Positions 35,766 to 46,919 of a DNA stretch of 64,000 nt are shown piece after piece (positions within the stretch are counted from its first letter, which is position 1; each line of letters opens with the position of its first letter). This DNA comes from Acholoe squamosa (taxonomy: Eukaryota > Annelida > Polychaeta > Phyllodocida > Polynoidae), in assembly GCA_949317995.1 (NCBI GenBank), contig OX439040.1, positions 55,586,089 to 55,650,088 of the forward strand. Direction: 5' to 3'. A model generated the notes under the pieces. That model had not been told where the DNA came from. It did not search any database and saw only the letters and a program-made list of their open reading frames with translations. The translations under genes were made by a program, and so were the position numbers.

Positions 35766-36257
35766 CCCAGTGGGCACACAATGTTGCATCAACATTGACA
35801 ACCAGTTGATGTTATGTTGATGGTGTTGATCAACCTGTTTTCAACACTTTTTCAATATTTGTTTTTCAACGTTGTCAACCATCACCATTTCAACATCCAG
35901 TCAACAGTTGACATATCAATGTTGAAATATTGTTGTCAACTCAATGTTGATTCAACATTGATTTGTCAATGTTGAATCAACAATATTGATTTCAATGTTG
36001 ATACAATGTTGATTCAACGTTGATATGTCAACAAAACAACTGTCAACGTTGTTTCAACATTGTTGAAACAATGTTGAGTCAACATAGAAACACAAACATT
36101 GAATCAGCGCTGATGGTTAGATGTTGAATCACAGTTGATTTTGAGTATGTTGTTTCAACTTTCAATTTCAACTCTATTTCAACCCTAAATCAATGTTGAT
36201 ATGCTAACATTGCAAACGTTGTTTCAACGCTGAATCAACATTGATGTGCCCAGTGGG
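35766..36257. mobile_element. CAACATTGA-iterated inverted-repeat element
   Basis: A 492-bp element with ends CCCAGTGGGCACACAATGTT and, inverted, CCCACTGGGCACATCAATGT. The body is a dense array of CAACATTGAT and ATCAACGTTG words in both orientations with no sequence between them. TG flanks each side, a weak hint of a dinucleotide duplication. No coding capacity. Confidence 0.7.
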
Positions 36258-36367
36258 TGGACCTTGTTTTGGCGGGTTTTGCCCGCACACCGGGTTTTGA
36301 CCACGCCGGGTATTGACCGCGTCCTGCTGCTGAGAAATGACCGCGCACCACGTTTTGACCTCGCACG

Positions 36368-36444
<77 letters not shown>
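36368..36444. repeat. (ATT)n microsatellite
   Basis: An uninterrupted ATT run. It produces poly-Leu and poly-Asn frames on the two strands, which are artefacts. Just upstream, GGGTTTTGACC-like units (about 36280-36365) form a short degenerate tandem. Confidence 0.95.
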
Positions 36445-36446
<2 letters not shown>

Positions 36447-37176
36447 CGTCTCATTTTGCTGCTGGGCCTTGAATAGGTCCTTCCCGTGAATAAGGAATAA
36501 GGAGTATTGAATGGCCAAGCGGTGGGCTTTGAATAGGTCATTGAAACAACTTGCGTGTTGTAATTACACTCAGGACCTCTGACCTAGCATCTCCGGGCAT
36601 AAAGGAGGGATTCTAACAAAATAATATTATTATCTGTTGAAGAAAAGTGTAAGTACTTACCCCAAAAAAACCTTATATGTTGCCCATATGTTCAGATGTC
36701 GAAAATCCACATTTTGTATTAATATAGTTAAAAATAAAAAAAATTAATTATGGTATTTCCATGGCCTTTTGTTTAATTTTTGCTCCTGACAGTCGGGTAT
36801 ATGGGTTGTCAGATGGGGGCAAGTGTGAGCTTTTTATTTTTTCCCTCTGAAGCCCCTGTGTGCAGTCATTTCCCGGCAGTCGGGTACGGCCAAAACCCGG
36901 TGATTCTCACCTTTCCTTTTTTCGAATACATAATGTCCGCTTTTGACAGAGGGACATGCCCAATCTGGCCCCAGCTCGACCACTAGCGTGAGTCATCTCT
37001 GGCACCTAGCGTTTGTGGGCAAAAGAAGTTTTTTTTCCACTGGTTGCTGTAGTGCTTATTTGTAGGCAGGTACTGTAGTAATCTTCCCCAGAAAATGAGG
37101 ACCATCATCCCCATACACGAGAGAGGTATTCCCTAGAATCCTGACCGGGCGAGACTGGGACATGCCTCACCATTTA
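36445..37176. other. Intergenic, no gene seen
   Basis: No supported gene. TTGAATAGGTC occurs twice (about 36468 and 36530). Confidence 0.5.
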
Positions 37177-37564
37177 GGGCCTAAACCCATTAGACGATTG
37201 TAAAAGTGGCCGATTCTGAGGGTACACACCAAAATCGGTTGAAGAATCGGCCATTATAGGGCTTCCAAAGCTTGCAAATGTGCCAAATGATATAAATCGG
37301 ATGGGAAGCAATGCTGCTACAGTGTAATACTTCAAGTTTCATGGTACAATCCAATACATTACCTACCAAGGTTTTCTAACATGTTTAATATGTTAAAATC
37401 GGGTATAAAAGTGAGATTGTTGTACAATCGGCCACAGAATCGATGGGTTTTTCATTGATTTTACCACCCTACCAGCTCAAACTGACCAATATCTATGTGT
37501 ATTATGCAATATTTGGCCGACAAAAGTACCGATTATTGCAAAATCGGGTAATGGGTTTTGGGCC
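37177..37564. mobile_element. PIF/Harbinger-like MITE, AATCGG-iterated
   Basis: A 388-bp element flanked by TTA on both sides (37174-37176 and 37565-37567). Termini are GGGCCTAAACCCATTA on the left and, inverted, GGCCCAAAACCCATTACC. The body repeats AAATCGG and CCGATT words. GG-starting termini with a 3-bp TTA/TAA duplication are characteristic of PIF/Harbinger elements. Confidence 0.65.
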
Positions 37565-37567
37565 TTA

Positions 37568-37794
37568 CCTCTATGGTGCCCCTGTCGGCTGATAGAGTGA
37601 GCATATCGGGTGGTGGAAAACCACCACCCGATACAGCCCCTCTATGGGCCGATAATGGGTACCGTCGGGTGACAGAAAGCTATGCCCCATCACTGGGTCC
37701 TATGGCAAGGGTCAGCAAGGTGCTGGCCGAAAGTGGTAGTATAGTGGGGCTATCGGCCGCTACAGGGACCCTGTCGGGTGGTGGAAAATGGGCC
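37568..37794. mobile_element. Partial MITE related to 38218-38390
   Basis: Ends at GTCGGGTGGTGGAAAATGGG plus CC, matching the terminus of 38218-38390, and carries CTATCGGCCGCTACAGGGACC-like words. The left end is not clear where it abuts 37564. Internal GGGTGGTGGAAAACCACCACCC (about 37608-37630) is a hairpin. Confidence 0.45.
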
Positions 37795-37797
37795 TAA

Positions 37798-38050
37798 GGG
37801 AGTGGTCATTATTTATCAACAGGGGGGGGGTGGTGGGTTTTCGCGCCAACGCGCGGAAATTTTTTACGCCCCCCCTCGATCTATAGTAGCGCACGGGCTT
37901 TTTTGCTATAAAGAGGGTGAATTTTTTTAGCCCCCCCCTCAAGAGGGGTCAAAATTTTTTTAGCCCCCCCATCGGGAGGGGTCTGAAAATTTTACGCCCC
38001 CCCCCTCAAACCCACCCTCCCCCCCCTGTTGATAAATAATGACCACTCCC
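37798..38050. mobile_element. PIF/Harbinger-like MITE
   Basis: A 253-bp element flanked by TAA (37795-37797 and 38051-38053). Its termini form a long perfect inverted repeat beginning GGGAGTGGTCATTATTTATC and continuing AACAGGGGGG. It inserted at the GGCC/TAA boundary of the preceding MITE. Confidence 0.8.
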
Positions 38051-38054
38051 TAAG

Positions 38055-38745
38055 CAAGTGCCTATCTGGCCCTCCCAGGGCCATTGTCCTAGCCTGCATC
38101 TTACTGACTGCCTACCTGGCCCTCACAGGGCCTCTGGCCTCAGCTGACTACTGACATGACCCTCACAGGGCCTCTGTCCTCGAGTACATGCAGTATTCCG
38201 CGTTTGCGGATTCTTTAGGGCCGTTTTCCACCACCCGACATGGTCCCACTATCGGCCGCTAGCTCCACCTCGGCTGACTGGGCTGCCATAGGATTCAATT
38301 GAGGGGCATGGTCTCTGTCGGCCGATGGTAGTATTCACTATGGGTCTATCGGCCGATAGAGGTGCCATATCGTTTGGTGGAAAATGGCCCTTAGTGGGCC
38401 GACCCCTGCTGAAGCTGATACCTTGTGAGATAAGGACTAATAACAGCGAGCTGATGGGTACCAGGTGTTATGTAATGCACCCTGAAAAGTCTGCAGTAAA
38501 TGAGAGGAATTTTCTCATTGGTTAATAATATATCACGCTAGGTCGGAATATGCAACTTACTGACTGCATGCCATGCAACCTGGCCCTCACATCGCCCCAT
38601 ATGTCTAACGTATACAGCTCATTGACTGCCTACCTGAACCTCACAGGGCCTCTATTTTCAACTTTCTGACTGCCTAGTTGTCTCTCACAGGGCTCTGCCC
38701 TCATGACCTGGTCATCCCATATACAGCCTAAAAGCATATCTACTT
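38055..38745. repeat. Interrupted tandem repeat, CCTGGCCCTCACAGGGCCTC
   Basis: Diverged units of roughly 45-60 bp with ACTGCCTACCTGGCCCTCAC and AGGGCCTCT lie at 38055-38180 and again at 38565-38700, separated by the MITE at 38218-38390 and unrelated sequence. No gene. Confidence 0.5.
38218..38390. mobile_element. Short PIF/Harbinger-like MITE
   Basis: A 173-bp element flanked by TTA (38215-38217 and 38391-38393). Left terminus GGGCCGTTTTCCACCACCCG, right terminus inverted GGGCCATTTTCCACCAAACG. Internal ATCGGCCGATAGAGG is palindromic. Confidence 0.75.
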
Positions 38746-38799
38746 GCCCTCTAAACCTATAACTACTGTGGCAAGCCAAATGTTCACCATCAGAGTTTC

Positions 38800-41330
38800 T
38801 TTATTTATCATAGGTTTTAAATTTTGTAATAGGGTTTTCTAACTTCCTTATCACAGTTTCCTTGTGTGATATCAGAGTTGTTTTTTCTCTCTCTAAAATA
38901 TTGCCATATCAAGGTGATATTGTGATACATTCATTTCCCCATTCTTCTTACCCATTTCATACATAGAAAACAAGCCCTTGGGTTGATATTCATCTGTTAT
39001 TTCTCATAATTATTCTGTAAACTCCAGTATTGGGATGAAACATGAATTTATTGGAAACTTCGATATCATAGTTCTAAACTTTGATATCACAGTTAATAAC
39101 TCTGATATCAAAGTATGTAACTCTGACATCAGAGTTTAAACATTGTTATCACAAACAATATCAAAGATAAAATCTGTAATATCACAGATAGAAACATTGA
39201 TATCAGAGTTAAAAATTGTGATATCAAAGTTTAAAAAACACTAGCCTTTCACCCCGATATTGGAGTATATACATACCATGAAGAATAATGAATGGATTGC
39301 TCTTCTTGAAGCTGAAATTAACAGGAGTATATGTCAACTAATCCCAATTTCTGCTCGAAACTACATTATCAGTCTGATACATCCCAGCAAATTGTCGTTA
39401 TCTGTCGCCATGATTGGTCATCAATGGTGACTCCTTTCTGAGTGATAACTCACTGCGTCATCTTTCGCCACTGTGTGTCAGTCTCACATGGCATGGCGAT
39501 TTATCACAACAGTCGCCAACATGATCTCACTCACTGCGTGAGTATGTGCCACCCCTTGTCATCCCTCACAAAGCATGGTGACTTATCACCACCATCGCCA
39601 ACATGGATCTAACTCACTGCGTGAGTATGTGCCACTGCCTGTCAACTCTCAGTCAAAATGGTGACTTATCCCAAACATCGCCAACATGGATCTGACTCAT
39701 TGCGTGATTATGTGCCACTCCCAGTCAGTTCTCACTCAGAATGGTGACTTATCACCAACATCGCTAATATGGATCTCACTCCCTGCGTGATTATGCGCCA
39801 CTCCCAGTCAACTCTCACTCAGAATGGCAGCTTATCGCCAACATGGATCTCACTCACTCCGTCAATATGTGCCACTGTTTGTCAACTCTCATTCAGAATG
39901 GCAACTTTTCACCTGCATTGCCACATGGCTCTCACTCACTGCATGAGTTTGTATCACTCCTAGTTAATCTTCTCTCAAAATGGCGACTTATCACCACCAT
40001 TGCCAACATTGGTCTCACTCAATACATGAATTTGTGTCACCCTAAGTCAATGCTCTCTGAGGATTGCATCATCTGTCACTCACTCTCACTCACAGTGGCA
40101 ACTTATCACCAGCATTGCCAAAGTTGTTGAGACAACCCCACTGTTCAACATGTAGCCCATCTAGGAAGTGTGGGCATGAAGTATAAGTCCCATATGTATC
40201 AAATGTGCTTTGTTTCACACTGATTTCCATGTAATACTTCAGAGTTGAATTAAACAAGATTATATAGAGAGAATATTAATTGAATTTAGATAGAGGTATC
40301 TCTAAAATGAAAGCAACTATCCATAAACACCTTTTCTCTGGTTACAGGAAAAATACATAGGGAAATATGAACATGAACACCTTGTCTGTGGTTAGAGGGA
40401 AGATACATATGGCAATACCTTCTCTGGCAAAACATACTTTGATCTGGCAGATGTGAGGCTGCATGATTACCAATGTCGATGATCATGAGCTTTTCATCTA
40501 ACAAGGTGAGTGATCACCAGCGTCATCATCACTGGTGAGTCTGAGTGATCACCACTCTCGCCATCTATGGTGAACCTGCGCTATGATGTGGTGCGCGTTT
40601 CATCTAGCGAGGTAAGTGATCAACCGCCTTGCCATCCCTGGTGAGTGTGATTCATCACGATCCTCGCCAACCGTGGTGAACGTGTGCTATGGCATGGTGT
40701 GTGTTTCATCTAGCGAGGTGAGTGATCACTCCTGTCGCCATCCCTGGTGAGTGTGGGTGATCAAGATCCTCACCATCTGTGGCGAACCTGTGCTATCACA
40801 AGGTACGCGTTTTATCTAGCGAGGTGACTGATCACAATCCTTGCCATCCGTGGTGAATGTGCATTATGACGTGGTGTGCGTCTCATCTAGTGAAGTGAGT
40901 GATCACTCATGTCGCCTTCCCTGGTGAGGATGAGTGATCACTCATGTTGCCATCCCTGGTGAGGATGAGTGATCACTCATGTCGCCATCCCTGGTGAACA
41001 TGTGCTATGACGAGGTGCTTGTTTCATCTAGCAAGGTGAGTGATCACCCGCGTCGCCATCCCTGGTGAGTCTGAGTGATCACCATCCTCGCCATCTGAGC
41101 TGAGGCCATGTGATCACCACCATTGCTATTCCTGGTGAACTTGTGCTATAGCGACGTTGTGTTCCATCTAGCGACATGTGTGAGCCACTTCACACAGGTT
41201 GACGAGGAGTCACAACAATTTGCTGGGATGGGTCCGGACAGGGGTTTCCCTAAATTAACTCTGATATCAAATCCTAAAACTGTGATATGAGTGACAAAAA
41301 CTGTGATATCAGGGGGTAAACATATCGCAT
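38800..41330. repeat. 2.5-kb composite of satellite blocks between inverted ends
   Basis: The left flank (38800-39250) and right flank (41255-41320) carry TGATATCAAAGTT and ACTGTGATATCA words. Inside, CATCCCAGCAAATTG (39380-39394) faces its inverse CAATTTGCTGGGATG (41216-41230). Between them are an 83-bp tandem array (about 39410-40140, with ATGTGCCACT near 39544, 39627, 39710 and 39793) and a second, more variable array (40495-41215) with TTCATCTAGCGAGGTGAG and GTGATCAC. The arms share CGCCA and GGTGA-type words in opposite sense. Likely a foldback whose arms became satellites. Not coding. Confidence 0.55.
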
Positions 41331-42742
41331 GCCATAGGGGCGTTAGGATGTACTTTAAGATTCAATGATAGTTACCCTTACAGGGTCAGAAAAGAAAATC
41401 TTCTTGTTATCTGATATGATGCTGATGCTAGTCAAGGATGCTGGTCAAGGACAATGTTCTCGTTCGGTAACAAAGATTTTCCTCTCTCAACTCTCTTATT
41501 ACTTTCACTCACACACACGGCAAATGCACTGTGCATTGTGAGGTGTCCTGCAGCCAGACGCATGCGTATTGATGGAATCAGATCGATGTGGCGGCTATAA
41601 ATAAATCTATGTGGGGCAGGCCGCTGCGAGCAGCAGAAACCGGTTGCCATCAGCGAAGGCACCGTCATGGCCGGACGCGGCCAAATAGCATTCAATAGTA
41701 GCTGCCTCCTATTCCCCTCAAGTTTTGCAAAACTCTCTCCTCAAGATCTCCTCACTCTGCATGTTTAATCCCGTGGAGCCATCTGTTTAGGGTAGAAGGA
41801 TGCTCTCACAGCAGGGAAATCAAATCACACTTTGGTATTATAACATTTAAAGTCAGAAATCAAAGACAGGCTGGGCCCGGCAGGCTGGGGGAGGACGAAA
41901 TGATTGCGGCATCTGTTAAGTACACTCAGGAACAACCGATACTGGTGAAAAATTTGGCAGGAAACTCGATCGCCAAATTCATGTATTCTGGGTAATCCAG
42001 GTTTTCAACATAAAGAAAAAGTGGTATATATACTCACTAGGAAATAATGTGCTTTGTGATGTATATGTTTCAATAGTATTACACAGATGCAGAGACAGAG
42101 AACTTGAATAACTTAGTTCTCTTTATTATTTCCTGTAGTTTCCTCTGTCCTAGTCCTATTAGAATGCATCATTCTGTGGACTACTTTGATCACTTTGTTA
42201 GAACCTTTATAAGGTTGCTTTGCTTTCAAACACTTTTAAACTTATTTCTTGCTACACTTACTAGAACACCCTTTTCAGCAAAACAATGACACCTGTAGAA
42301 AAGTCAGCAGATGGATTTATGTGATCATTCCTTATAAGTAGATGAGCAAAGGTCATATAATTTTGATTACCTCATTTCTGCCAACAGGGGCCCCCGATTA
42401 TACAATCATGATATAATTATATGATTCATGCTCAAGGGTATGTATTGATTTAAAGCTATATTGAGAGCATTGATGATACTTGAATATAAACAGACAACAT
42501 CAAACATCTGAACATGTAGAATTCATATAATAGATATCACCGATGGAATCCTGTGAAATAACACAAAGGGGGGCTCAAGAAGACTATGATCATAGTTTGG
42601 ATTATTAATAACCCTATACTGTTGGTTTTCTCATTTTTAGGGTGCTTACTCGTAAACTAATTCTTGTTAACCGTTGCCAGGTGGCGTAGAATGGATTTGT
42701 GACATGTACTGGGATTAGGGACCTTAATGCACCCTGCACTAA
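41331..42742. other. Intergenic, one promoter candidate
   Basis: No secure gene beyond the promoter candidate at 41558-41768. The stretch 41770-42742 is AT-rich and without recognisable structure. Confidence 0.5.
41558..41768 (+). promoter_or_regulatory. Candidate TATA promoter with short ORF
   Basis: The palindrome ACGCATGCGT (41558-41567, NRF1-like) and a canonical TATAAATAA (41596-41604) precede GCGAGCAGCAG, where a start at about -31 spacing would fall (about 41627). The next ATG (41667, with G at -3 and +4) opens a 33-codon frame, MAGRGQIAFNSSCLLFPSSF and onward, that ends at 41768 with no recognised family. It may be a first exon or a short peptide, or chance. Confidence 0.25.
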
Positions 42743-43420
42743 GGGCCTTGTTGGGTTCCATTATGTCCACCCATTCCGATGTATCCACCAGATCCTTAAT
42801 TCCATTTTGTCCACCATATTTTGTTCCGAAATGTCCACCAAAATGTACTTATTCCATTGTGTCCACCAGGTTTTGTTCCAAAACATCCACAAAAAATTCC
42901 AAATTCCATTTTGTCTACCAGCTCTTGTTCCAAAATATCCACAAAAATATCCAAATTCCATTTTTTCCACCAGGTTTGGTTTTGAAATATCCGCAAAAAT
43001 GTCCAAATTCCATTTTGTCCATCAGCTTTTGTTCCGAAACATCCGCAAAAAGTTTAAAATTCCATTTTGTCCACCAGCTTTTGTTCCAAAATATCCACCA
43101 AAAGTGTCCAGATTCCATTCTATCCACCAGCTCTTGTTCCGAAATGTCTGCACAAAGTTCCAAATTCCACTTTGTCCACAAGCATTTGTTCCAAAATGTC
43201 TGCAAAATTGTCCACATTCCATTGTGTCCAAAACGTCCACTAACAATGACTAGTTTAATTTTTGTTCCAAAATGTCCGCCAATTCCATTGTGTCCACCAT
43301 GTTTTGTTCCAAAACATCCTCTTATTCCATTTTATCTGCAAATACCATTCTGTCCACCAAAATTTGTTCTGAAATGTCTGCCAATTCCATATATAGTCAT
43401 GTCATATCTTGATAGTCTAT
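42743..43420 (+). repeat. 52-bp minisatellite, left arm
   Basis: TTCCATTTTGTCCACC-type units begin at 42800, 42852, 42904, 42956, 43008, 43060, 43113, 43165 and 43217, a regular 52-bp period, then at 43283 and 43324. The consensus includes TTTTGTTCCGAAATGTCC. Because the unit lacks stop codons in several phases it opens long Phe/Pro/Ser-rich frames on both strands; these are artefacts. Confidence 0.9.
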
Positions 43421-43486
43421 GATTACCAGTTATGTAGACATGATCGATAGGAAAAGACCTCGTATCATTTAGCAATTACCGTAATC

Positions 43487-43723
43487 TCCCGCGTATAAGG
43501 CGCGTCTTATATGTGAATCAGATCTTGACTGGGTCTTATATACGGGAGGGTAATTGCCTTGAGTTTGGGGTGCGCCTTATAGGGGGGGTAATTTTACTAT
43601 AGAACAGTACTAAATTAACAAAAACCTGCCCTTAGAGGTGTGCCTTATACATGGAATTGCATTCTTTTAGTTAGGGATGCGCCTTATACGCGAGCTGCAC
43701 CTTATATGCAGGAGATTACGGTA
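43487..43723. mobile_element. TACCGTAATCTCC MITE
   Basis: A 237-bp element with inverted termini TACCGTAATCTCCCGCGTAT and TACCGTAATCTCCTGCATAT, each followed by AAGG. Internal TGCGCCTTATA words recur. Similar TATAAGGCGC-type MITEs are widespread in animal genomes. It sits inside the 4.9-kb element just after the left arm. Confidence 0.8.
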
Positions 43724-44544
43724 AGGTGTATTTATTCCAGCATATTGTACAGAGTCTTAAGGTATAGGTGGTAATGGTAATATGGGAATGTCCCATAGTG
43801 CATATCAAAACCATGAAATAACTAGGCAAATATGTCTTTTATTGACTTCAATTACAAAATATAACAAAATTTGAGTTATCCACACACAGTAGACCTGCCT
43901 CTACCGGACATTACGTAACATTTGGTACTTTTACTAGAATTATTTTACATATGTGACCCATCATGACAAAATGGTTCAGAAGTCGCACATAGAATTTATT
44001 TAGATATTGCCATATTCAAATAGAGCTCATCAAGGGCTTTCATTTGGTATATAACACTTGTATAATTTTGAACCAGGTCACCTCTTGAGATCTTTGGTAA
44101 TAGATGTAGTTGGATCAATTAAAAATCATTTAAACTGAGATAATTAACATATTAAACATAAATTGATTCATAAATCCCATATAATTCCTATGTAATTCTA
44201 TATAACCTCACTCACGATTCTATAGCTAGGTTTTTTGGGTATTTGGGGCTCAAATTTAGTTTAGTAAGCAAGAATTCTAAAGGACATCTAGCCATATGTT
44301 AGAAATATGCCAAAATACCAATCTTGAAAAATCTGATATTTTCAAGCTACTTATATGCGCGCATATAAGTGGTGATAAATGGGCAGTAGCAGTTCCCAAT
44401 GTATTACTAGATGTCACCACTTCCATTCAGGTGTTATGTAACAGGTTCCTTCACTGGTGGCCCTTGTAGTCGGCCATATTGCCTAGCACCAGGAAGGACC
44501 ACCTGTCTCACATTGGAGATTTTTTTCTGGATGTACCAATCATC
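43724..44544. other. AT-rich interior with 22-bp palindrome
   Basis: No gene. ATATGTGACCCATCATGACA at about 43950 resembles the ends of the TGTGACC MITE family. ACTTATATGCGCGCATATAA (44349-44370 in full) is a perfect 22-bp palindrome about 175 bp before the zinc-ribbon frame. Confidence 0.5.
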
Positions 44545-44871
44545 ATGACTAAATGTGTGACCTGCGATACGTCTTACCTCGGTAATGTGGCCAAGTGCCC
44601 GAATTGTGGGGTGGCCAACCCGGGGAACCGTTATTCTTCGAAGGATTCAGAATTATTACCGGATTCAGCCGACCGTGACGAGCAGGGAGCAACTGGTACC
44701 ACGGAGGCTAAGCAGAGCGACCGGCCGCCTTGGGGGAAGGACGGCCAACATGGTGAGCCTGAGGAGGACTCTACGGATTATTTGGGAGAAAACGGTGATT
44801 TGCTTTGCGAAATTGAGGCTGAAAAGATAGAAAGGCTGATATTGTGCGTATTTCCCAGCGTAGAGAATTAG
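44545..44871 (+). CDS. Zinc-ribbon protein fragment, function unknown
   Basis: A 108-codon frame from ATG 44545; the frame is open further upstream, to about 44479. Residues 4-21 hold CVTC and CPNC separated by ten residues, a classic four-cysteine zinc ribbon, followed by a charged, acidic region. After a one-base phase change near 44830-44844, a second frame to 45068 encodes a highly charged, helix-prone segment (RELELELASIRAANN) with a doubled SQAAEHQR. The two halves join naturally, so this looks like one gene broken by a frameshift, or an exon ending before the shift. It lies inside the 4.9-kb inverted-repeat element, so it may be element-borne. No transposase signature is visible. Confidence 0.4.
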   Translation: MTKCVTCDTSYLGNVAKCPNCGVANPGNRYSSKDSELLPDSADRDEQGATGTTEAKQSDRPPWGKDGQHGEPEEDSTDYLGENGDLLCEIEAEKIERLILCVFPSVEN

Positions 44872-45068
44872 AGCTAGAATTGGCAAGCATCAGAGCGGCA
44901 AATAATAGATCATTACGTGAATTAGAGGACGGTGAAAGAACATGGAGGGGGCAATTTTTGCCCTTGATGGTAAATCATTGTAACCGATTGTCACAGGCCG
45001 CTGAGCACCAGAGACCGCCATCACAGGCCGCTGAGCACCAGAGAGTAACAATTAGGCCTCTGAGTTGA

Positions 45069-45480
45069 CGGCGCCATATACTTCCAGCGGCATTTACGCC
45101 CCCATGGACATGAAAGACTCAGCACTAATGGACAAAGGCAGTGGCAAATGCCACTGGCTCCAGCTAGTCTGGGAGAGCAAGCCATGGGTTGGCTTATACC
45201 CAGACTTGAGCCTCCAGAAGGCAGTATCCAGAGAACCAACCTCAGTGACAACATCTCCAGTCCAGCTCTCCTGCAGCCTGCTATGCATCTGCCACAAGAA
45301 CACTCTGCTGGGTTAGACTATGTCAGACAGGTATATGACTACACCTCACTTGTGGCCAGAGGCTATCTTCTACCATCCATCTACCAGAGGGTAAAGTTAC
45401 ACATTTATATTATCCCTCTAGCAGCAGGCCAGGAGCTAGGTTGTGGGAACCCACCTAGAACTATGTTGGACAGTGTGTTG

Positions 45481-45559
<79 letters not shown>

Positions 45560-46919
45560 CATTATTATTATTACACATAGGAGTGGAACACTATTTTATA
45601 TGCATATTATAATTACTGTGTGTGTGAATTACCTGTGTATTAACATTTGTACTACTGTTGCCTAAGCTGAATAAACCAGTGATAACTGGAATACATAATA
45701 AGAGCTTGATATTCTTACTCACTATAGCCACTAGTCATATGATATTTCTCATATGACAACTTGATCATACACTTATTCTAGTATGACACTACCATTCCCT
45801 GAAAGTTATAGAAAAAAAATTCCAGAATGATTGTTGTACATTCCACACTTTACTCTCACTGCTTCAACACCACTAGCAAATTCATTGAAAGTGTTATACA
45901 TTGTCTAAAGGACACCTATTATGCATACCAGAAGTCCTTTGCCACCATGGAACACTTGGACGCACTGGTCAGCATCTGTGACCTTTGTCAATATCTGAAA
46001 ATGGGTCATGCGTAAAGCAGTACTTCCCTGAGTCAGTGTTATGAACACTTTGCATACAACTTTTAGCTACAACTGCATATATACAAAACAGGTAACTACA
46101 TTAATATCAGGGCAAATAAAAAAAAAAAAGGTTCGTTTCCAGTCAACCGACCAACCCTAGCAAAATGGGGCAGACCCTAATTTTTTTTTTATTTTGAGAA
46201 TTTCAGAGATTTTTTTTTCCTAATTTTTTTTCTCATAATTTTCCATCAAATCTTCATGAATATAATATTTGGGTGTCTAGTTGATAGCATCACTACCGAC
46301 CCTAGGTCTTTGAGTCATGTTACTGGAAACACATGAAATTTTGTCTTTGGCCTCACCTATCTTTGGTTTCTACCATGCCTTATAAAATTTTAAACTATTT
46401 TTAGCCCATCTCAGACAGCAAGCAGCACCCATGATGAAGAAAAATACTCCTGCATACATGAAATAACTCTTTTCATGTAGGAACACATGTCCAATAACAG
46501 TTAGAATACAATGTCATACAGATGTCATACGGCATCAATTCTCAACACCATGGCCATTTTAACAAAATCTATAGAATATCACCAAAATGGGTCTCTGCAT
46601 GTTAGTCCATAGCAGTCCCCATGGTGAATAAAAATACCTCTTGAAATGTAGGCACATATATCTTTTAATCATTAGGGTTTATCCAGAAACAATCTCCCAT
46701 CATATGCCACATTACGAAAATGCGTCTGACATGCATGAGACTCAACATATGGAGTTTAAAATCACAAAAATACCTGTGGTGATGTCGAGTTCAGAGGTAG
46801 GGCCAATTTTTTCCCTGCTCAATACACCTCTATAGGGACCCTTTTGATTGTGGTTATTTTCAACAAAACCAGATCATTACAACCATTGAGGCCTCATCAA
46901 ATAGCAATTCATAGGCTCA
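45069..46919. other. Interior of the 4.9-kb element, no clear gene
   Basis: The frame at 45148-45480 (EHSAGLDYVRQVYDYTS and neighbours) could be a further, out-of-phase part of the zinc-ribbon gene. It ends in a long (TTA)n run at 45480-45574. AATAAA at 45670-45675 is a plausible polyadenylation signal for a transcript from 44.5 kb. From 45.7 to 46.9 kb nothing is supported. Confidence 0.4.

Noticed and set aside
36224-36541. Frames with poly-Asn or poly-Leu
   Set aside because: Direct read-through of the (ATT)n microsatellite. The same applies at 45148-45612 beyond the repeat start.
39769-40130. His/Ser/Thr-rich frames
   Set aside because: Read-through of the 83-bp tandem array.
42699-43422. 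Long Phe/Pro/Ser/Lys-rich frames of 184 and 231 codons, and similar ones at 46909-47584
   Set aside because: They follow the 52-bp minisatellite in several phases on both strands; the repeat lacks stop codons. Not proteins.
43950-44120. Another full TGTGACC-family MITE
   Set aside because: Only the ATATGTGACCCATCATGACA end was recognised; no matching right end could be placed.
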